Source: Euryarchaeota archaeon UBA486 (GTDB lineage: Archaea; Thermoplasmatota; Poseidoniia; Poseidoniales; Poseidoniaceae). Taken from it: a DNA stretch of 30,373 nt. Of the stretch, positions 1 through 8,701 are shown one piece after another; within the stretch, counting starts at the first letter, position 1, and the number at the start of each line of letters is the position of its first letter. The stretch covers positions 2,673-33,045 of the forward strand of contig DAET01000020.1 of the NCBI GenBank assembly GCA_002497765.1, written 5' to 3'. Position numbers and translations under genes: made by a program. Under the pieces are notes generated by a model. That model was given only the letters and a program-made list of their open reading frames with translations. It was not told where the DNA came from and did no database searches.

Positions 1-62
1 AGGCTGTCCCAATCAAACGATTCATCCATGCAGCGCCACTCCTGTCAAAATGAGCCATTGGA

Positions 63-2858
63 ATGAGGCTTTCAAGGGTTCCTCTCCCATTTCTTGCCCT
101 GCCGCCCCGGTTTTCCATGCACGCCGGCAGATGGGTTCTAATGGGGCGGAACGGTCAAGCCTCACGGGGTCGCTCAATGGATGGACGCATGGGGATTGTC
201 AGCGGCCGATACCGCTCCTCTTCCATCTCCGCAGAAGGTGAGCCACAACCCAGCACCATCGTGGAATTGTTTGGCCGAAGCGAGGACGGTCGCTCCGTCT
301 GCCTGCTCGTTCACGGGTTGCGTCCTTCCTTCGAAATTGCACCCATCGGCACATGGGATGCCAACGAGCCGATCCCGACCTTCATCGAAGACCGTCTGGC
401 GCATGTTCGAGCCATGGAACACGTCGTGCAGGTGAGCGGTCCAGTGGTCAAGTGGACGCAGTTGGGCGAACGGCCGGTGTGGACCATTGAGGTGGAGCAA
501 CCGTTCCACGTGCCCGCCCTTCGCAAGTTACTCAAAACCCGGTCGTGGCAAATTTTCTCCGGCGACATCCCCTTTGTGAACCGGCTGTTTTTGGACAGCG
601 ACGTTGGCATGCACGTCGCCTTCACGGGTGAGGTGGTGGACGAGCGTTCGGCGGAGGGCCCCGTTCTCAAGCCCGAGGTCATCGAAGCCGGCGGTGGCGG
701 CCGTTACGCCGTGGACGTTACGGTTCGCTGTGAGGTTGACAACGTTCGCTCAACCGAACCGTTCCAGGTGCCCTACACCGTGTTCTCGTTTGACTTGGAG
801 ACCAGCATCGAGCACGAGACGGTGCTGTGCGCTGCGGCGTGTGTTGAACACCTCGGAACGGGGGAGCGTGAAGTGTTCGAATACCGAGGGTCAGAAGTCG
901 ACATTCTTGAGGGGCTGACCGCCACCGTTCAAGCCACCGACCCCGACATTATCACGGGTTACAACATTGACAACTTCGACCTTCCACGTTTGGCTGACCG
1001 CACGGGCGTGCTTCAGCGCGGACGGGGCTGGGACGGGACGGCATCGCTGTTCGGTTGGGGGCGAGCGCCCCGACTTGAAACCGAACTCAAGCGAAATCGG
1101 GACGCGTTGGTGCCCAAGCGCCAGAGCAACCGCGCTTGGAACCTGTCGGGGCGCGTGGTGATGGACGCGTGGTGGCAAGCACGCCAAGCGCTACGACCGC
1201 GACGCGAGACACTGTCCTTTGTCGCCTCACTGCTGTTTCCTGACGACGAGGACAAGCACAAGATGGACGTGGACGCCTCCAACATGGACCAGGAATGGGC
1301 TGACCGTCCTGATGAGGTCATGGCCTACTGTGTGCGAGACGCTGAACTCCCGTTGGACATCCTCAATGCCATTCAGGCCGTGCGAAGGAAGGAAGCCGTG
1401 GCTGCCGTTGCCAAAGTGCCGTTTGAAACCGCCGCCAACGGGAGCACCAGCCAGCTGATTGATTCGCTGGTGATTCGGCTGGCCGATGTCCAGCAGGTGG
1501 CCGTACCGCTCACCGGTTCGGCCGAGGCCAAGGAAGGTCAGATCACGGGTGGCTACGTTCACGACGTTGAAGCAGGGCTTCACCCTTGGATTGCCGTCCT
1601 CGATTTCAAGAGCATGTACCCGTCCATCATGATCGGCCACAACATCTGCTACACCACCCGCATTGACCCGGCCCAACCCGCTCCCGAGGAAGGCAGGTAC
1701 CACACCTCGCCCATCGAGAGCAAATTCCGCCTAGCCGAAGACCGGAAAGGGATGGTGCCTGCCCTGCTCGAGGATTTGATGGCCCAGCGCGACGAACACA
1801 AAGCCGCCATCAAGCAAGCGAAATCCGACGGCGACCAGACCGCTGAAGCCTTTCACGATGCCATGCAGTACGCTGTGAAGATCCTGATGAATTCCTTTTA
1901 CGGGGTCTTCGCCAGTGGCTTCTATCGCTTTACACATCGGGATTTGGGCTCCTCCATCACGGCGTGGGCTCGTCAAAACATCAAGGGCATCATCGCTGCG
2001 GTGGAACGAGAGGGTCACGGCGTGGTCTATTCCGATACGGATTCCATTTTCGTTCGTTCACCGGTGGACCCTGATGCACCTCGCCAGCTCACCGATGAGG
2101 TGCAAGAACTCGCTGAGCAGGGCGATAAGACCGCCTTGGCCACCGTCGCCGCGCACCAAGCAGCGTGCAGCAGCATGGTGGAGTTTGGGACGGGCCTTGC
2201 CGAGAAATACAGTCGAGATTCGGCTGTCCTTGAATTTGAAAAAGGGCTTTCCGTCTTTTTTAGCCACGGCGCCAAAAAGCGATACATCGGCCAGGTGGTC
2301 TGGCCTTCTCACGAGATGCTGGTGCGTGGATACGAAACGCAACGAACGGATTCATTCAGTTACTTGACCACGACCATGAAGGAAATTTTCCGGTACACGC
2401 TGGCGGACCAGGGCGATGCATTGGTGGCCTACGCCAAGCAGCAAGTTGAGGCGCTTCGAACCTGTCAAGTTCCGGCCAGCGAGGTCGTGCTCGCCAAATC
2501 CTGCAAGGGGCGTATTGTGCGAACGCCCGTAAAGACGGCGGACGACGTGGATTTCACCAAAGACTACAGCAAACCGGACAGCATGGTTCAGGTGCGAGTG
2601 GCCAAACAACGCATCGAACGCGGCCTCGGTTTCACCTCGGGCATGAAGGTGTCCTACGTGGTCACCGATGCCAGCAAACCTCCGATGGCAGCCGTCCATT
2701 GGCCTGACACCGAAGAGGAGCAAGCCAAGGTCACCTACGACGGGCGATTCTATGCCGAGCGCTTGGCGGCTGCCGTTGGGCGAATCACGGAGGCCTTCGG
2801 ATGGGAGGCAAAAGACCTCATGGCCGGCAACAAGCAAACGAGTTTGTTCTCCTTTTAG
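63..2858 (+). CDS. polB: Family B DNA polymerase with 3'-5' exonuclease domain
   Basis: Replicative or repair DNA polymerase of the archaeal B family, which extends primers and proofreads. Numbering from position 63, the exonuclease motifs are ExoI FDLET (D244, E246), ExoII GYNIDNFD (about 299-306) and ExoIII YCVRD (Y422, D426). The polymerase motifs are motif A DFKSMYPS (D514), motif B KILMNSFYG (606-614) and motif C YSDTDS (D658, D660). All catalytic acids are present and no intein interrupts motifs A, B or C. The C-terminus ends in QTSLFSF, which resembles a terminal PCNA-interacting (PIP) peptide. The start is uncertain: homology-like sequence begins only near IVSGRYR, so ATGs at 141, 177 or 189 are realistic alternatives, and none has a clear ribosome binding site. 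A lipoprotein gene follows after 26 nt, probably in the same transcript. Family identity is very secure. Confidence 0.96.
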   Translation: MRLSRVPLPFLALPPRFSMHAGRWVLMGRNGQASRGRSMDGRMGIVSGRYRSSSISAEGEPQPSTIVELFGRSEDGRSVCLLVHGLRPSFEIAPIGTWDANEPIPTFIEDRLAHVRAMEHVVQVSGPVVKWTQLGERPVWTIEVEQPFHVPALRKLLKTRSWQIFSGDIPFVNRLFLDSDVGMHVAFTGEVVDERSAEGPVLKPEVIEAGGGGRYAVDVTVRCEVDNVRSTEPFQVPYTVFSFDLETSIEHETVLCAAACVEHLGTGEREVFEYRGSEVDILEGLTATVQATDPDIITGYNIDNFDLPRLADRTGVLQRGRGWDGTASLFGWGRAPRLETELKRNRDALVPKRQSNRAWNLSGRVVMDAWWQARQALRPRRETLSFVASLLFPDDEDKHKMDVDASNMDQEWADRPDEVMAYCVRDAELPLDILNAIQAVRRKEAVAAVAKVPFETAANGSTSQLIDSLVIRLADVQQVAVPLTGSAEAKEGQITGGYVHDVEAGLHPWIAVLDFKSMYPSIMIGHNICYTTRIDPAQPAPEEGRYHTSPIESKFRLAEDRKGMVPALLEDLMAQRDEHKAAIKQAKSDGDQTAEAFHDAMQYAVKILMNSFYGVFASGFYRFTHRDLGSSITAWARQNIKGIIAAVEREGHGVVYSDTDSIFVRSPVDPDAPRQLTDEVQELAEQGDKTALATVAAHQAACSSMVEFGTGLAEKYSRDSAVLEFEKGLSVFFSHGAKKRYIGQVVWPSHEMLVRGYETQRTDSFSYLTTTMKEIFRYTLADQGDALVAYAKQQVEALRTCQVPASEVVLAKSCKGRIVRTPVKTADDVDFTKDYSKPDSMVQVRVAKQRIERGLGFTSGMKVSYVVTDASKPPMAAVHWPDTEEEQAKVTYDGRFYAERLAAAVGRITEAFGWEAKDLMAGNKQTSLFSF

Positions 2859-2884
2859 ACGGGCCGGACGAGGAAGCCCTTTTG

Positions 2885-4114
2885 ATGAACGAGCCACCAC
2901 ATCCCAACATGGGAAGCCATTCACGAACCCTCATGGTGGTGGGGCTGATGCTGTGTTCCTCGCTGGCTGGATGCATCTTTGAAGACGGTTCAAGCGGGGA
3001 GGATGCCGAAGTCTTGGCGGTCTTCAGTTTCAGTCCGAGCAAGAACATCAAGGTCGGCACCACCGTCAGTTTTGACGGCTCAAGTTCAACGCCCAACGAC
3101 GGCTCGCTGACCTACCGATGGAACTTCGATACCGAGGCGACCATCGACATTGACGCCACCGGTTTGACGGCCTCTTGGTCGTTTGATGAGGCCAAGACCT
3201 ACAAGGTGACCCTTGAGGTGTCCGACGGCACCTCAACCTCGGAGCAAACCCGAGACATCACCGTCTACGCCGAGAGTGCTGAACCTCCAACGGCAGAGAT
3301 CACGCAGTACGCCGACGATGAAGACTGCGAGGACGAAGAGATCACCGAGTCTCGACACATACTCGTGTGGATTTGTGCTCGCGACAAAACCATCACCGAC
3401 CGCAGCATCACCGAAACGACGACCATCCAACTCGATGCGACGGACTCAACGCCAGGCGACAGCACGTCGCAATACATCCCTGAGGACGGCTACACGTGGG
3501 ATTTGGACCTCAACGAAGACAAGGACAACGACGGCGACCCGGAGAACGACGACGACCTCGTGGGCTCAACCGTTGATTGGGGCAACGTCGCACCGGGCGA
3601 ATACGAAATTGGGCTCACGGTCACCAACAACGTCGACATGACCGACAGCGCCACCATTCGGGTCTACGTCAGTTATGCAGGCTACTGGAACGATTTCGAA
3701 ATCGGTGGCAACAGCAGCGGCAACGCCGCAGAATTGGACTTTGACGCCATCATACACTATGACAAAGAGGTCGGCAACACCATTGTCAAGGCGCAAGTTG
3801 AACTGGAATACCCCAAAGAAGACGGTGACTGTACGGCCATTCCGGGCGCGAACAACTGCCGTGCCGAACTCAACATCTTCGCTTACAACGAGGAAGATGA
3901 AGAGGCCGCCAACACCACGTCAACCGACGTCGAATCTCGCGAAGACGGCGACTGCGGTGACGATCAAGATTGCATTCACCTGAAGCTTTCAGGCTACATG
4001 TTCTCCGACACGGAATCGACCTACGGCGAGGGCGAGTGGACCATGACGATTCAGAACGATCGCGTCAACGACTTCAACGTCGATCAGTTTGTCATTCGCC
4101 TCTACTACAAATGA
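2885..4114 (+). CDS. PKD-domain surface lipoprotein
   Basis: A predicted secreted lipoprotein of 409 residues with unknown ligand. The N-terminus has a short hydrophobic segment ending in the lipobox LAGC, with C30 as the lipidated cysteine. Residues about 42-130 form a PKD/Ig-like domain (FSFSPSKNIKVGTTVSFDGS, then the YRWNF and ASWSF strands). A second PKD-like region at about 135-265 contains an Asp-rich stretch (NEDKDNDGDPENDDD) resembling calcium-binding thrombospondin type-3 repeats. The last 140 residues end in GEWTMTIQND and FVIRLYYK, which recalls the P-domain/proprotein-convertase beta sandwich; that is a weak suggestion. The protein is very acidic. The start at 2885 was chosen for an upstream gaggaag and for placing the signal peptide at the N-terminus; an ATG at 2909 is the alternative. 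It sits between polB and pyk, with 11 nt to the latter. Confidence 0.85.
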   Translation: MNEPPHPNMGSHSRTLMVVGLMLCSSLAGCIFEDGSSGEDAEVLAVFSFSPSKNIKVGTTVSFDGSSSTPNDGSLTYRWNFDTEATIDIDATGLTASWSFDEAKTYKVTLEVSDGTSTSEQTRDITVYAESAEPPTAEITQYADDEDCEDEEITESRHILVWICARDKTITDRSITETTTIQLDATDSTPGDSTSQYIPEDGYTWDLDLNEDKDNDGDPENDDDLVGSTVDWGNVAPGEYEIGLTVTNNVDMTDSATIRVYVSYAGYWNDFEIGGNSSGNAAELDFDAIIHYDKEVGNTIVKAQVELEYPKEDGDCTAIPGANNCRAELNIFAYNEEDEEAANTTSTDVESREDGDCGDDQDCIHLKLSGYMFSDTESTYGEGEWTMTIQNDRVNDFNVDQFVIRLYYK

Positions 4115-4125
4115 GGTGAGCCTGC

Positions 4126-5577
4126 ATGCGACGCACGCGAATCGTAGCGACCGTTGGACCAGCCTGCGATGACCGTTCGACCCTCAAGGCGCTGCTGGAA
4201 GCGGGCGCCGATGTGTGCCGTTTCAACTATTCTCACGGTGAACCCGAAGACAAGACCGACCTTTACAGGCGGGTTCGGGACATTGAGGATGAACTAGGCC
4301 GTCCAACCTGCATTCTGGCAGACCTCCCCGGTCCGAAACTTCGTCTGGGCACCTTTCCCGAAGTGGAAATGCTCGAAGAGGGCAGTGAAATCACACTCTT
4401 GTGCGGCCGGGTCAGCGTGGAAACCACCAACGGTACCGATTTTCCCGTTGAATACGCAGGGCTTTCTGCTGAACTCAAGACCGGTGATCCGATCCTACTG
4501 GCTGACGGTCTGATTCGTCTGACCGTGCTCTCCACCGAAGGAAAGGCCGGCGCCTCGGTGCGCTGTCGGGTGGAGGACGGTGGCCCCATCAGCAGTCGGA
4601 AAGGCGTCAACGTCCCGGGCACCCTCGTCGACCTTCCTGCCATTGGTCCAAAAGACGAGGCTGCTCTCCAGCATGCTCTTGAAAACGGGGCCGATTACAT
4701 CGCCGTGAGCTATGTTCGTACCGCTGAGGATTTGTTGCCGGCCAAGGAAGCGGTTCGGGCGGCGTCCATGCACGTCCCCGTCCTTGCAAAAATCGAACAC
4801 CCGGTGGCCTTGGACAACCTTGACAGTATTCTCGATGTCGCCGACGCCGTGATGGTGGCAAGAGGCGACCTCGGCGTTGAAATTCCGCTTGAAAACGTCC
4901 CCGTGGTTCAACAACGCATCATCGATAAAGCGCTTGAACGGGGCATGCCCGTGGTGGTGGCCACACAGATGCTCGATTCCATGACCTTCCAACCACGCCC
5001 CACTCGGGCAGAGGTTAGCGACGTGTCCACCGCCATTCGGCACGGTGCCACCGGCGTCATGCTGTCGGGTGAAACCGCCACGGGCAAGTACCCGCTCGAG
5101 ACGGTGCAGACCATGGCGCGCATCGCCGCTGCAACGGAAGACGGCTTGGCCGCTCACGAACTTCGTCCGACCGCCCTTGCCCGCTTCCGTTCGACCCGGG
5201 CGGTGGCGCACGCGGGCGTTGAACTGGCTCGAGAGGCCGAAGCCGCACGCATCGTGGTCGCCACCGAACACGGGACGTCACCGCGGCTGGTGTCGGGCTA
5301 CCGTCCTTCCATGCCAGTGACGGCGGTGTCAGACCGCTTGCGTGCCCTTCGCCGCACCTGCCTGCTTCCTGGCGTGGATGCCGTATTGTGCAAAGAGCAT
5401 GACCGCGGCTCGAAAACGATGCGAGAAGCGGTGGACCAGCTCGTGCTTCAGGGGTTGATTCAGCCCGGTGAGCGCGTGGTGGCCATTTCGGGCAGTCCGC
5501 TGGCGATGCGCGGCGCGACCAGCACGCTCCGTCTCTACAAGATCGGTTCGTCCGGTGAAATTCTTGACACGCAATGA
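4126..5577 (+). CDS. pyk: Pyruvate kinase
   Basis: Converts phosphoenolpyruvate and ADP to pyruvate and ATP, the last step of glycolysis, in the cytoplasm. The N-terminus has the family opening RRTRIVATVGPA and the RFNYSHG substrate loop. The active-site segment AKIEHP carries the catalytic K222 and metal ligand E224, and ARGDLG supplies D248. The MLDSM, PRPTRAEVSDV and MLSGETATGKYP segments complete the barrel, and the B domain is inserted after LADLPGPKLR. At 483 residues it is full length for the family. The C-terminal allosteric domain ends in AISGSPLAMRGATSTLRLYK. The ATG at 4126 follows a gaggtgag element overlapping the stop codon of the lipoprotein gene 11 nt upstream, so co-transcription and possibly coupled translation are likely. 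Confidence 0.97.
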   Translation: MRRTRIVATVGPACDDRSTLKALLEAGADVCRFNYSHGEPEDKTDLYRRVRDIEDELGRPTCILADLPGPKLRLGTFPEVEMLEEGSEITLLCGRVSVETTNGTDFPVEYAGLSAELKTGDPILLADGLIRLTVLSTEGKAGASVRCRVEDGGPISSRKGVNVPGTLVDLPAIGPKDEAALQHALENGADYIAVSYVRTAEDLLPAKEAVRAASMHVPVLAKIEHPVALDNLDSILDVADAVMVARGDLGVEIPLENVPVVQQRIIDKALERGMPVVVATQMLDSMTFQPRPTRAEVSDVSTAIRHGATGVMLSGETATGKYPLETVQTMARIAAATEDGLAAHELRPTALARFRSTRAVAHAGVELAREAEAARIVVATEHGTSPRLVSGYRPSMPVTAVSDRLRALRRTCLLPGVDAVLCKEHDRGSKTMREAVDQLVLQGLIQPGERVVAISGSPLAMRGATSTLRLYKIGSSGEILDTQ

Positions 5578-5615
5578 GGCAAAAACAGGGAATGCGTGGT
5601 GAATTCGCGGCTCAA

Positions 5616-5668
5616 AGCGCGTCGCGCTCTTGATATAGGGGATAATTGTCGGAGCGCTTGCTAAGGAG
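5616..5668 (+). promoter_or_regulatory. Putative archaeal promoter and ribosome binding site of the EF-1alpha/uS10 operon
   Basis: The 99-nt gap before the EF-1alpha gene holds a TATA-like element TTGATATA at 5630-5637. Transcription would then start about 24-27 nt downstream, near 5660. A strong Shine-Dalgarno AAGGAG lies at 5663-5668, 8 nt before the ATG. Directly upstream of the TATA element is a GC-only dyad AGCGC-GTC-GCGCT (5616-5628), which occupies the position of the TFB recognition element. A strong promoter is expected for this gene; the element assignment is inference from sequence alone. Confidence 0.45.
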
Positions 5669-5676
5669 CGATTACC

Positions 5677-6966
5677 ATGCCATCACAATGGGAAGACAGA
5701 AGCAAGCCACACCGCAACATCGTGTTTATCGGTCACGTCGACCACGGAAAGTCCACCACCGTTGGACGTCTCCTCCTCGACTCCGGCCACATCGAAGAGC
5801 ACGTGATTGAGAAGAACGAGAAACTCGCCGCTGAATCCGGTAAGGCCGGTTTCGGTCTTGCGTACGTCATGGACGGACTCAAGGAAGAGCGCGAGCGTGG
5901 TATCACCATCGACGTTGCTCACAAGGAGTTCTTCACCCCTGACTACTACTGGACCATCATCGATGCTCCAGGCCACCGCGACTTCGTCAAGAACATGATC
6001 ACCGGTGCTTCGCAAGCTGACACCGCTGTTCTGCTCTGCGCTGCCAACGACGGTGTCAACGCCCAGACCAAGGAACACGCTTTCTTGGCCAAGGTGTTGG
6101 GTGTCAAGGGCCTCATCGTCCACGTCAACAAGATGGACATCTCCGGTGTCGACTGGACCGAAGAGAAGTACAAGGCTGCCTGCGCTGAAGTTTCCGGCCT
6201 CCTCAAGATGGCTGGTTTCAAGCCAGACGATGTCCCCATGATCCCTGCCTCGTCCCTCAACGGCGACAACGTGTTCAACAAGTCGGACAAGTGCCCCTGG
6301 TACAACGGCCCAACCCTCTTTGAGGCCATCAACGCCACGCCCATGCCCGACAAGCCATCCGACAAGCCTCTCCGCTTGCCCATTCAGGACGTCTACAAGA
6401 TCTCCGGTATCGGTACCGTGCCCGTCGGCAAGATCGAAACCGGTACCCTCAACGTCGGCAAGAACGTGGTTTTCAACCCCTCTGCCAAGGGCGGTGAAGT
6501 GAAGTCCATCGAGATGCACCACACCATGGTCGACAAGGCCGAGCCAGGCGACAACGTTGGTTTCAACGTCCGTGGCCTCGCCTCCACCGACATCCGCCGT
6601 GGCGACGTTGCCGGCTACACCGACAGCGAACCAACCTTCGTGCGACACGACGAGACCTTCGTGGGACAAATCCAGCTCATGGACATCCCCAAGGCTGTCT
6701 CCGTTGGCTACACCCCTGTGTTCCACGCTCACACCGCTCAAGTCGCTGTGAAGTTCATGGAACTCCTGGAGAAGACCAACAAGTCCGGCAAGGAAGCCAA
6801 CCCTTCCTTCCTCAAGACTGGCGACGCTTGTCTCATCCGCTTCCAGCCAACCAAGCCCATGGCCATCGAGCAAATGGATACCTTCCCTGAGCTCTCTCGC
6901 TTCGCTATCCGCGACATGGGTAAGACCGTGGCTGCTGGCGTTTGCCTGAAGATCGAGAAGAAGTGA
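5677..6966 (+). CDS. tuf: Translation elongation factor EF-1alpha (aEF1A)
   Basis: GTPase that delivers aminoacyl-tRNA to the ribosomal A site. GTP-binding motifs are complete: G1 GHVDHGKST (19-27), G3 DAPGH (96-100), G4 NKMD (151-154) and a G5-like ASSLNG. The effector region KEERERGITIDV precedes G3. Domains 2 and 3 follow, and the 429-residue length is normal for archaeal EF-1alpha. Codon choice is strongly biased (many ttc, aac, aag, gtc codons), as expected for a very highly expressed gene. The uS10 gene lies 38 nt downstream, the conserved end of the archaeal str operon; EF-2, S7 and S12 are not next to it here. Confidence 0.98.
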   Translation: MPSQWEDRSKPHRNIVFIGHVDHGKSTTVGRLLLDSGHIEEHVIEKNEKLAAESGKAGFGLAYVMDGLKEERERGITIDVAHKEFFTPDYYWTIIDAPGHRDFVKNMITGASQADTAVLLCAANDGVNAQTKEHAFLAKVLGVKGLIVHVNKMDISGVDWTEEKYKAACAEVSGLLKMAGFKPDDVPMIPASSLNGDNVFNKSDKCPWYNGPTLFEAINATPMPDKPSDKPLRLPIQDVYKISGIGTVPVGKIETGTLNVGKNVVFNPSAKGGEVKSIEMHHTMVDKAEPGDNVGFNVRGLASTDIRRGDVAGYTDSEPTFVRHDETFVGQIQLMDIPKAVSVGYTPVFHAHTAQVAVKFMELLEKTNKSGKEANPSFLKTGDACLIRFQPTKPMAIEQMDTFPELSRFAIRDMGKTVAAGVCLKIEKK

Positions 6967-7004
6967 GTTCGCTCACGAAACGATTGATGCGAGGAGTTGA
7001 TTGA

Positions 7005-7334
7005 ATGGTTGCTGTGACTGTCATCAAGTTGACCGGTGAGAACCACAAGGACATCGATGACGTTGCCAGCCAGATCAAGACCATCTGCGACAGCGGCGGT
7101 ATCAACCTCCGTGGTCCAATTCCCCTGCCTACCCGCCGACTCGTGGTGCCCGTTCGCAAGGCACCTGACGGTGAAGGCAGCGAGACCTACGACCACTGGG
7201 AGATGCGCATCCACAAGCGCCTGCTTGAGATGGACATCTCAACGGCCAAGGACCAAACCGCACTCCGCTCGGTGACCAAGATCCCCATCCCCGACACCGT
7301 CAGCATCGAGATCTCGATGAGAAACATCAACTGA
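7005..7334 (+). CDS. rps10: 30S ribosomal protein uS10
   Basis: Small-subunit ribosomal protein of the 30S head. The 109-residue product shows the family core: VIKLTGENHKDIDDVASQI, then GPIPLPTRRLVVPVRK, the DHWEMRIHKRL segment and the C-terminal PIPDTVSIEISM strand. Length is normal for archaeal S10 (about 100-110 residues). The start at 7005 is preceded by gaggag about 9 nt upstream. Its position directly after EF-1alpha is the widespread archaeal arrangement, so the two are presumably co-transcribed. The gene ends in a convergent gap containing hairpins, opposite the GINS51 gene. Confidence 0.97.
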   Translation: MVAVTVIKLTGENHKDIDDVASQIKTICDSGGINLRGPIPLPTRRLVVPVRKAPDGEGSETYDHWEMRIHKRLLEMDISTAKDQTALRSVTKIPIPDTVSIEISMRNIN

Positions 7335-7361
7335 ACCGGTTGATGCGCCCCGCCCGAATGG

Positions 7362-7475
7362 GTGTTTTCAACACGACCTGCGTAGCGTTTACCGTTTCTC
7401 GTGAGAGAATCATCCGATCTCCAATTCGAGAGCGGTTGTGCTCGATGAACCGTCGTTTGATGAGCACACCAACCG
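7362..7475. other. Three consecutive hairpins in the convergent gap after uS10
   Basis: The 161 nt between the stop codons of uS10 (plus) and GINS51 (minus) hold three inverted repeats. The first is GTGTT-TTC-AACAC at 7362-7374. The second is TTCTC-GTGA-GAGAA at 7396-7409, with a GNRA-type tetraloop when read on the plus strand. The third is larger: CGGTTG followed by TGCTC (7433-7443) pairs with GAGCA and CAACCG (7462-7475) around an internal loop and bulge. No oligo-T run follows any of them, so a classical intrinsic terminator is not evident. They could form a structured 3' end of the highly expressed EF-1alpha/uS10 mRNA or a small RNA. No coding potential is seen. Confidence 0.4.
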
Positions 7476-7495
7476 TCCAATGTTGGGGCTGAGTC

Positions 7496-8581
7496 TCAGA
7501 GTTCAGCACGCTCGGCAACGCCAGCGTCCGTGAGCCAAGCTGCCGTGCCTTCATCCAGAACGTGAACGTCACCTGCTTCAAGCGTCAGCGGTTGACCACT
7601 GGCGTCCATCACGGGCTCCGGAAGGGTTTCGAGGATTCGAACACGCACGTTCCCTTCGTCCGACGGTTCCTCCGTCGTGTGTTCAACGACCGTGACTCCT
7701 GATTCATCCTCGGGCTGAGGTTGAGGTGGTTCGTCTTGAATCGTGGTCAGCGGTTCCTTTGACGGTGCCAGTTCCATGGCTGCACCGTGCTTGTTCGTGG
7801 CGGCCGCAGCTGAGGTTGCTGCTGGCGAAGATTCCGGTCCCGTGCTCGCCGGTGTCGGTTCAGCGACGGCCGATGCCGTGGTGGAAGCAGGTGGTGCCTG
7901 GTCTTGCATGTCGGCCAAGAGATAGGCTTCTTCATCCGCCCACGGAGCGTCGTCCATCCAGCGCTCTTCTGCATCCTCTTCGGCTTGAGGCAGCGGTTCC
8001 ATGGTGTCCTCGAAGGCCAAATCCGGCGGAGGTCCGGCGGTCAGGGTGCCTTCGCCAACAAAGGCGTCGAGTTGCATGGTGCCCGGGGCATGGGTTCGTG
8101 GTTGCATCATGATCTCGCCGAGCAATCCTTGCTGCATACCCTGCCAGTCAATTTCTTTCTTGAAACGGTCCACGTTGAGTTGGAGGGCATGATAGAATGC
8201 CTTCTCAGCAGGGTCGTGTCGCTGCCAATCCAGCGAGGGAAGCTCCTGATTCATCCCGGGGTTGACACCGCTCCGCAACGCTTGACTGGCCGCATGTTGC
8301 ATCATCGCCACCATCCGCTTCCGTGCGAGTTCGGAGGCGATGCGGCGGATGTTGGTTTGGCGTTTCTGCAGGTTTTGCAATCGCATGTCAATGGACCCTT
8401 TCCGGACCATGTTTTGAATCTCCAAATCCAAGCTGGACAGCAAGGCTCGTACCATTTCCCAAAAATCCTGTCGGGGGAGCGGAACCGGCACGTGGCGCGG
8501 CAGTTGCTGCCGGTGTGTGGTGAACAACTGCTCTTCGATCTCTTGGGCTTGTCCGCCGTCGAGATCCCGAACAGGGGTCAT
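7496..8581 (-). CDS. GINS complex subunit GINS51 with long disordered linker
   Basis: Subunit of the archaeal GINS complex, which joins MCM helicase and GAN/RecJ-type nuclease in the CMG-like replicative helicase. Residues about 35-145 look like the helical A domain: RQDFWEMVRALLSSLDLEI, then RLQNLQKRQTNIRRIASEL and ARKRMVAMMQHAA. The last 50 residues (about 312-361) match the small beta B domain, with VRILETLPEPV, LEAGDVHVLDE and AAWLTDAGVAER. B after A is the GINS51 (Sld5/Psf1-like) order. Between them, about 165 residues are acidic and Pro/Ala/Ser-rich, making the 361-residue protein roughly twice the usual archaeal length (about 150-200). The ATG at 8581 was chosen; upstream in-frame starts would run into the divergent gene and encode unconvincing sequence. 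Assignment rests on motif recognition, without a profile search. Confidence 0.78.
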   Translation of the reverse strand: MTPVRDLDGGQAQEIEEQLFTTHRQQLPRHVPVPLPRQDFWEMVRALLSSLDLEIQNMVRKGSIDMRLQNLQKRQTNIRRIASELARKRMVAMMQHAASQALRSGVNPGMNQELPSLDWQRHDPAEKAFYHALQLNVDRFKKEIDWQGMQQGLLGEIMMQPRTHAPGTMQLDAFVGEGTLTAGPPPDLAFEDTMEPLPQAEEDAEERWMDDAPWADEEAYLLADMQDQAPPASTTASAVAEPTPASTGPESSPAATSAAAATNKHGAAMELAPSKEPLTTIQDEPPQPQPEDESGVTVVEHTTEEPSDEGNVRVRILETLPEPVMDASGQPLTLEAGDVHVLDEGTAAWLTDAGVAERAEL

Positions 8582-8665
8582 GATGTGGACGTGAAGGTGA
8601 CGGGATTTGAATCCTCTTCCGCTCCTTGATTGTCCGTCTTCCTCCCGACGCAGGGATGACACCCC

Positions 8666-8701
8666 TTCATATTGAACGACCTCACCTCGCAGAGCGAGGT
8701 G
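8666..8701 (+). promoter_or_regulatory. Divergent control region with dyad and SD-burying hairpin
   Basis: Two symmetric elements lie in the 127 nt between the GINS51 and giant surface-protein starts. TTCA-TAT-TGAA at 8666-8676 is a dyad that could double as a TATA-like element. CACCTCGC-AGA-GCGAGGTG at 8683-8701 is a perfect 8-bp stem with a 3-nt loop, followed by TTTT. Its right arm contains gaggtg, the only plausible ribosome binding site for the GTG start at 8709, so the stem would hide the site if transcribed. It could alternatively be an operator or a short attenuator. Confidence 0.4.

Noticed and set aside
1..62. Promoter or gene fragment at the left edge
   Set aside because: Neither a convincing TATA element nor a coding signal could be supported in these 62 nt.
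63..2858. Intein in DNA polymerase B, common in archaeal polB genes
   Set aside because: Motifs A, B and C are each uninterrupted and normally spaced.
5683..6873. A 396-codon open frame on the minus strand, fully antisense to EF-1alpha
   Set aside because: It mirrors the strong codon bias of EF-1alpha, is rich in Val/Asp/Gly/His with no recognisable motif, and has no independent promoter or binding site. It is a shadow frame.
7904..8629. A 241-codon plus-strand frame opposite GINS51
   Set aside because: It lies antisense to a gene with recognisable domains at both ends and has no family resemblance of its own.
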